Assembly: GCA_024277135.1 (NCBI GenBank)
Contig: JAJRVV010000221.1
Span: forward strand, 1-42,274
Reading direction: 5' to 3'
DNA from: Chloroflexota bacterium
Lineage (GTDB): Bacteria > Chloroflexota > Anaerolineae > Promineifilales > Promineifilaceae
Length of the DNA: 42,274 nt
The position numbers and the translations under genes were made by a program. Below, piece by piece: positions 39,722-42,274 of this stretch (its first letter is position 1; each line of letters opens with the position of its first letter). Below the pieces are notes generated by a model, which was not told the DNA's origin, did no database searches, and saw only the letters and a list, made by a program, of their open reading frames with translations.

Positions 39722-42274
39722 ATGAACAACTCGCCAGTCTCGCGTTCGCAGAAATGGGTTTCGCTCATTTTGTTGTTTTCCATGGTTTTGGGGCAGTTCG
39801 CCGTCATTTCAGTCACGCCGGCCGCCGCCACCTCCGCCATCCCTTCCCAGACAAAACCAGAAGAAAATCCCGCAGAAGCGGTTTTATTCCGCACCCGCGC
39901 TGCCCTGCGCCAGCCCAACGACCTGGCCCGCATTGAGGAGATGGGGGCTGTAGTCCTCGATTCTGGCGCAGAGTGGGCGCTGCTGCTGGTCACATCCGAC
40001 CAGTTAGAAACGCTGGCCCGCCTCCGCTTCCAGCCCCAGGCCACCGACGCGCTGGAAAGCCTGGCGCGCCGCCCGGATGCGCCCGCCTGGTTAGCTCCTG
40101 GTTTGCAGCCCATCCTGGCCCAGGCGGCGGCGCAGCAAAAGCGGGTCAACGCCGGGTTGGTGGAGAGTGAGGCCGCCGCCGTCGAAATGGCTGCCCTGCT
40201 GAACGCCACCACCGCCGAACAGCGCGCCGCCCTGGCCAGCCTGAGCAGCGTGGACGACGACGGCGACGGGCTGACCAACATGGAAGAAGCGTGGTGGTGT
40301 ACCGACCCGCTCAACCCCAACTCCGACGGGGATGCCGCCGGCTACACGGACGGCGAAGAAGTGGCTGCCCTCCTTGATTTCACCCTGCCGCGTTCCGCGC
40401 GCTGGGGATACGGCCCGCCCTTTGGCCCGCCTAACGCCTGGCCCGACTTCAACGGCAGCGACGGCGACCCCAACACCCCCGCCTGCAACGATGGCGATTG
40501 GGACACCATTCCTGATTTTGCCGAGGTATACGTGGTGGGCAGCCGGGTTCCCGCTGAATCTACCGACAATGACAAGTTTGACGACGGGCAGGAACTGTTT
40601 GGCGTGACCTACTGCCCCGGCGCGCCCACCAACTGCGGCTATGGCAGCTACCCCGCGGGGGAATACTGGAACTACATCCAGGCCACGATGCCGAACTGGG
40701 TGGAGCCGCCGGGGGATAATTTGTTTGTGGCCGCGTTCCCCGTGCCGGAGGTGTCGGTTGTGCCCGGTTCCTGGACGGTGGAGCGGGTGACGACGATTAC
40801 GACGCAGCAGGGGCAGATGACGCAGGCGACGAACACGTATGAAACCAGCGTGACCGATGGGCAGAGTACCAGTATTGCCAATTCAGTGACATGGAATGAT
40901 TGGGAAGAGGTGTCAGAATCAATTGAAACCCCAATATTGCGTATTGCAAGTCCTAATGGCAATCCTTGGCAAGTTGGATGGGGTGTAGTTCAAATAGTTG
41001 GAGGAATAGCAGGAGGTGCGCTAGGTTGTGTTGCGACAGCTTTGGTGGGATGTGCAGCTTCCGTTATAGGCGGTAGTTTGGCAGTTGGTGGTGGTATAGC
41101 TGACATTATTGAAGGTAGTCAACCGGATGAAGTACAAACTCTATCAGGTGTGAATAACTATAACAGCAATATTAATATAAATAACGTCTCATCTTCTGCC
41201 CAAGCACAAGCAAATGTTGTAGTAAACAATAATTTTGACACTCAAGGCATTGTAAATTCACTGGATGGCGTTCAGTATGCCATCAACCAACAAGGGCAAT
41301 TGCTGGCACGGGGGCTTTATGATATAAGTTACCAAATTTCACGGCCGCGCTACACCGAAACCCGCACCAACGGCCGTTCCTGGGGCGGCTCCCAAACCAC
41401 AACAAACGAAGTGTACGAAGAACACACCATCAGCCAGGGCGAAGCCTTCACCACCGGCCAAAACTGGAGCACCGCCTGGGCCGTAGATTCCTCTCATGCC
41501 GCCGATCTGACATGGACTTATCGTATTTGTAACACTGGAACTGATTATGCCCGTGAGGTGGCAGGGCTGACCTTCAATGTTTATCTTGGCGATGATAGCA
41601 ATCCCATAATTTCCTATCCGGCCTGGCAGCAGTTCCCCAGCGGTAAAATTGAAAACCTTTTTCCTGGAGAGAAGAACTGCGTAGAAAAAACGACCACTCC
41701 CCCGGTTGAACTCACTCTGGAACAAATGAAGCGCATTGATTTGGGTGAACCACTAACTATTGTCATGGGAGATTTCAGCTACGGCGTGGATGAACTGTTC
41801 TACCAAAACGCGACCACCGGCGGCGTCACCTTCTTCATCGAAGATGGCGTCGAGGATGGGGACGAGACGGTGGATATGTACGTCCTGCCCACCTGGGGCG
41901 TGGAGACGGTGCAGGATGTGTTGGGCCGCTACTTCCCCATGGGCGCGGATGCGGACGGCAATATCAATTCGCTGTGGACGCCGGAATTTAACGGAACCGG
42001 CGACCCGGCGTGGAACGAACATTACCTCTCTGACATTGCCTGGTGGAACATCTACCTGACGCAGCCGGATGCGGGCAATACGCCGCTCAATCAACTGCCG
42101 GCCGCCGCCGATTCGGCGCTGCTATTCCGTTTTAACCGGGATTCTGACCGGGACGGCTACCAGGATCGGGTGGAGTGGAAGTATTACTGCGGCCGCGCCG
42201 CAACTGATCCCCTTTACGCCTACTGCGCCGACGCTCACCTGCGGCCGGAAATCCATCCCCAACCGGAAATCGTC
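39722..42274 (+). CDS. Large secreted protein with Ca-binding motifs and a binary-toxin-B/PA-like region (partial)
   Basis: 851 codons from ATG 39722 without a stop to the window edge (incomplete). GGGGG lies 5 nt upstream. A signal peptide occupies about residues 1-37 (MNNSPVSRSQKWVSLILLLF, cut near PAAATS). Residues about 50-170 form an uncharacterised helical/alpha-beta region. Acidic D-x-D-x-D-G-type loops lie at about 176-215 (DDDGDGLTNMEEAW, DGDAAGYTDGEE) and 242-295, as in PA and thrombospondin-type Ca sites. Residues about 340-400 and 540-700 match by eye the pore-forming domain of anthrax PA: WTVERVTTITTQQGQ, then WTYRICNTGTDY and ELTLEQMKRIDLGEPLTIV. An AT-rich glycine/alanine stretch (about 420-465) sits between them. 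The C-terminal part again has DSDRDGYQDRVEW (about 806). Function as a toxin is inferred, not shown. Confidence 0.8.
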   Translation, partial: MNNSPVSRSQKWVSLILLFSMVLGQFAVISVTPAAATSAIPSQTKPEENPAEAVLFRTRAALRQPNDLARIEEMGAVVLDSGAEWALLLVTSDQLETLARLRFQPQATDALESLARRPDAPAWLAPGLQPILAQAAAQQKRVNAGLVESEAAAVEMAALLNATTAEQRAALASLSSVDDDGDGLTNMEEAWWCTDPLNPNSDGDAAGYTDGEEVAALLDFTLPRSARWGYGPPFGPPNAWPDFNGSDGDPNTPACNDGDWDTIPDFAEVYVVGSRVPAESTDNDKFDDGQELFGVTYCPGAPTNCGYGSYPAGEYWNYIQATMPNWVEPPGDNLFVAAFPVPEVSVVPGSWTVERVTTITTQQGQMTQATNTYETSVTDGQSTSIANSVTWNDWEEVSESIETPILRIASPNGNPWQVGWGVVQIVGGIAGGALGCVATALVGCAASVIGGSLAVGGGIADIIEGSQPDEVQTLSGVNNYNSNININNVSSSAQAQANVVVNNNFDTQGIVNSLDGVQYAINQQGQLLARGLYDISYQISRPRYTETRTNGRSWGGSQTTTNEVYEEHTISQGEAFTTGQNWSTAWAVDSSHAADLTWTYRICNTGTDYAREVAGLTFNVYLGDDSNPIISYPAWQQFPSGKIENLFPGEKNCVEKTTTPPVELTLEQMKRIDLGEPLTIVMGDFSYGVDELFYQNATTGGVTFFIEDGVEDGDETVDMYVLPTWGVETVQDVLGRYFPMGADADGNINSLWTPEFNGTGDPAWNEHYLSDIAWWNIYLTQPDAGNTPLNQLPAAADSALLFRFNRDSDRDGYQDRVEWKYYCGRAATDPLYAYCADAHLRPEIHPQPEIV

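Overview
The window is most likely chromosomal DNA of a Chloroflexota bacterium, probably of the Anaerolineae type. The reasons are a GC-rich genome (mid-50s percent by eye), many GAF/PAS/receiver sensor proteins, a substrate-binding-plus-VWA fusion protein, a lexA promoter with a Bacillus/Actinobacteria-type SOS box (CGAAC-N4-GTTCG), and very many short intergenic repeats. This placement is an inference; no rRNA gene is present.

Layout. 1-7000 (minus strand): an AI-2E family transporter broken by one in-frame TAA, a methyltransferase-GT39 fusion translationally coupled to a GT4 glycosyltransferase, and a YbhN/UPF0104 membrane protein. This looks like a glycan or lipid-linked envelope locus. 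7000-10600 (plus): a cupin, an aldo/keto reductase, a REP-associated tyrosine transposase (RAYT) tightly bracketed by REP palindromes, and a coupled two-gene cassette of uncharacterised families (DUF6978-like, DUF1828/1829-like) closed by a third REP that also looks like a terminator. 10600-16740 (minus): a probable operon patatin, SDR, SBP-VWA, preceded by a membrane GAF histidine kinase. 16780-19360: tRNA-Ser(GGA) and lexA fire from back-to-back promoters; an FtsK-like soluble ATPase and a small protein follow lexA. 19360-26700: two receiver-GAF-PAS proteins (one with a class III cyclase domain), a peptide-binding lipoprotein, rsmG and recF. 26900-36600 (plus): a SppA-like protease, a DUF4350/PPC surface protein, an OmpR-type regulator, an alkaline-phosphatase-superfamily (sulfatase-like) enzyme, lgt, guaB, a small basic protein and purB. 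36800-39500 is a scrapyard: an antitoxin with a decapitated PIN toxin, an MFS transporter, a truncated sulfite-oxidase-like gene and the C-terminal end of a serine recombinase.

39722 to the right edge is one uninterrupted reading frame (851 codons, no stop in the window). It encodes a large secreted protein with Ca-binding DxDxDG motifs and a segment that reads like the pore-forming domain of anthrax protective antigen / clostridial binary toxin B. An AT-rich, glycine-zipper-like insertion sits in what would be the membrane-inserting loop. This is the best candidate in the window for an undescribed system.

At genome scale, the octamer palindrome ACGGCCGT occurs about 65-70 times by hand count where about one is expected. 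This resembles the cyanobacterial HIP1 signal, and it is nearly absent from the segments that look acquired. Heptanucleotide tandem repeats, REP palindromes and about 165-bp inverted-repeat elements fill many intergenic gaps, and heptamer-type sequence even runs in frame through the methyltransferase-GT39 gene as linkers.
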